From Nanobdellati archaeon (GTDB taxonomy: Archaea; EX4484-52; JAADEF01), in NCBI GenBank assembly GCA_026997215.1, contig JALWJP010000042.1, positions 1-6,952 on the forward strand: a stretch of DNA of 6,952 nucleotides, given 5' to 3'. The notes beneath the pieces were generated by a model, which saw only the letters and a list, made by a program, of their open reading frames with translations, was not told the DNA's origin and made no database searches. The number at the start of each line of letters is the position of its first letter. Position 1 is the stretch's first letter. The translations under genes were made by a program, and so were the position numbers. Of the stretch, positions 6,381 through 6,952 are shown piece by piece.

Positions 6381-6785
6381 TTACAATTCTTTTGCTAATT
6401 TATCTAATAACTTACGCCCTTCTGGAGTCAACTCCCTACCTTTTTTACTTTTTTGAGCATAACCTGCTTTTTCTAATTGTTGTAATATTTTCCTAATAAT
6501 AGAGCCGCTTGCTTTATAAAACTTTTCTGGTTTATAACCTCTATTTTTTTTACCGCCGTATAACACCCTTAATCGAGAAGTACCTAATGGTTTGAAATAA
6601 AGTTTCCTCATAATAGCTGCTGCTCTAATGTACCACCAATCAGGCTGCTCAGGAACCCTTTCTCTATTCATACCTGTTTTTACAAACTTAGCCCACTCAG
6701 GAGGAGTAAAAGCATCATTTTTTTTAAGTTCCTCAGCTAATCTTCTAATCAATGCTTCAGCATGGACTTCTGCAACATTAGCCAT
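6381..6785 (-). CDS. rps19e: Small ribosomal subunit protein S19e (eS19)
   Basis: eS19 is a small-subunit head protein needed for 30S/40S maturation, found in archaea and eukaryotes but not bacteria. The 134-residue product is slightly shorter than typical archaeal eS19 (about 145-150). Conserved blocks are in order: TPPEWAKFVKTGMNRERVPEQ (27-47), the DWWYIRAAAIMRKLY stretch (49-63), RLRVLYGGKKNRGYKPEKFYK (71-91), ASGSIIRKILQQLEKAGYAQK (92-112) and the winged-helix end RELTPEGRKLLDKLAKEL (117-134). ATG 6785 is supported by GGTG at 6791-6794, 5 nt upstream. It is the first gene of the five-gene minus-strand operon and lies directly behind the divergent promoter region. Confidence 0.97.
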   Translation of the reverse strand: MANVAEVHAEALIRRLAEELKKNDAFTPPEWAKFVKTGMNRERVPEQPDWWYIRAAAIMRKLYFKPLGTSRLRVLYGGKKNRGYKPEKFYKASGSIIRKILQQLEKAGYAQKSKKGRELTPEGRKLLDKLAKEL

Positions 6786-6821
6786 ATCAACACCTTTTAC
6801 ATTTAAAATTAATTTCGTACA

Positions 6822-6839
6822 TAAGTTTTTAAAAACTTA
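6822..6839. promoter_or_regulatory. Perfect 18-bp palindrome, probable shared divergent TATA element
   Basis: TAAGTTTTTAAAAACTTA is its own reverse complement, with its centre at 6830/6831. TATA-binding protein contacts AT-rich, near-symmetric boxes. From this centre, the usual 25-27 nt gives a start near 6856 on the + strand, almost at the ATG of the rightward gene. On the minus strand it gives a start near 6804, leaving a roughly 19-nt leader with the GGTG site of rps19e. It is therefore the best-placed TATA for both directions. The alternative is that it is a repressor operator overlapping one promoter. No transcript data are available. Confidence 0.6.
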
Positions 6840-6854
6840 AATTTTTAAAATTTA
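6838..6854. repeat. Second AT-only palindrome (17 nt, odd centre)
   Basis: TAAATTTTTAAAATTTA pairs fully around an unpaired T at 6846. It overlaps the 18-bp palindrome by two bases, with centres about 15.5 bp apart. It sits between the proposed TATA element and the start codon of the rightward gene, a place where a bound regulator could block transcription. Such symmetry arises easily in pure A/T sequence, so a regulatory role is only a suggestion. Confidence 0.35.
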
Positions 6855-6858
6855 TTGT

Positions 6859-6952
6859 ATGTCTAAGAAAGTCATTTCAATGATAGAATCAGAAAGTGCT
6901 TTGGATGAATTTATGGAACTTCTATCAACTAAAGAAAAAATATCCATAAAAG
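6859..6952 (+). CDS. 5' end of an unidentified protein gene (3' truncated by window)
   Basis: An ATG at 6859 opens a frame that stays open for 31 codons to the right edge. The in-frame upstream stop TAA at 6838-6840 limits the start to after that point. The visible residues begin MSKKVISMIESES and continue with ALDEFMELLSTKEKISIK, an amphipathic, probably helical N terminus without a signal peptide. I do not recognise the family from this much sequence. There is no Shine-Dalgarno site, and the proposed TATA centre is 28.5 bp upstream of the A of ATG, so a leaderless or nearly leaderless mRNA is likely. It is transcribed divergently from the ribosomal operon. Confidence 0.6.
   Translation, partial: MSKKVISMIESESALDEFMELLSTKEKISIK

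Overview
The window looks archaeal. It encodes ribosomal proteins found only in archaea and eukaryotes (S19e, L39e, L31e), a PDCD5-type nucleic-acid-binding protein, a HerA DNA translocase, the short archaeal form of S-adenosylhomocysteinase, GGTG-type Shine-Dalgarno sites and TTTAAATA-like TATA boxes. The DNA is strongly AT-rich. The secreted beta-helix protein has an N-terminal pattern (Cys...GTYYLNNDI...LLDCQGHTI) and a post-helix pattern (NPxIxVGD...W.Y.G.FNTS) that I associate with DPANN-type or other uncultivated archaea. That placement is an inference and is not proven by the window.

Layout. Positions 1-263 hold the 3' end of an unrecognised, sequon-rich and probably cell-surface protein gene. 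It is followed after 15 nt on the same strand by a 678-residue secreted NosD-like parallel beta-helix protein (279-2315). A 57-bp AT-rich spacer with TATA-like elements precedes herA (about 2373-4139, + strand). herA converges, with a 4-bp gap, on a five-gene minus-strand operon. Read in its own direction from 6785 to 4144, that operon is rps19e - PDCD5 family - rpl39e - rpl31e - ahcY. The first four genes form a conserved archaeal translation cluster. In many archaea eIF6 and further genes follow L31e, but here ahcY takes that place. A 73-bp divergent spacer (6786-6858) separates the operon from the first 31 codons of an unidentified + strand gene that runs off the right edge.

Functionally there are three units. 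The first is a cell-envelope pair, both members secreted or surface-exposed with dense N-glycosylation sequons. The second is a DNA-repair or replication ATPase with no NurA partner in view. The third is a ribosome and translation operon that also carries the enzyme removing the methyltransferase by-product SAH.

Most of the window is ordinary archaeal housekeeping. The points most worth checking are the shared palindromic TATA element in the divergent spacer with a second palindrome beside it, the co-transcription of ahcY with ribosomal genes, the lineage-specific extensions on L31e, L39e and HerA, and the beta-helix protein's Cys-rich C-terminal region. I found no tRNA, rRNA, CRISPR array, insertion sequence or convincing new defence system.
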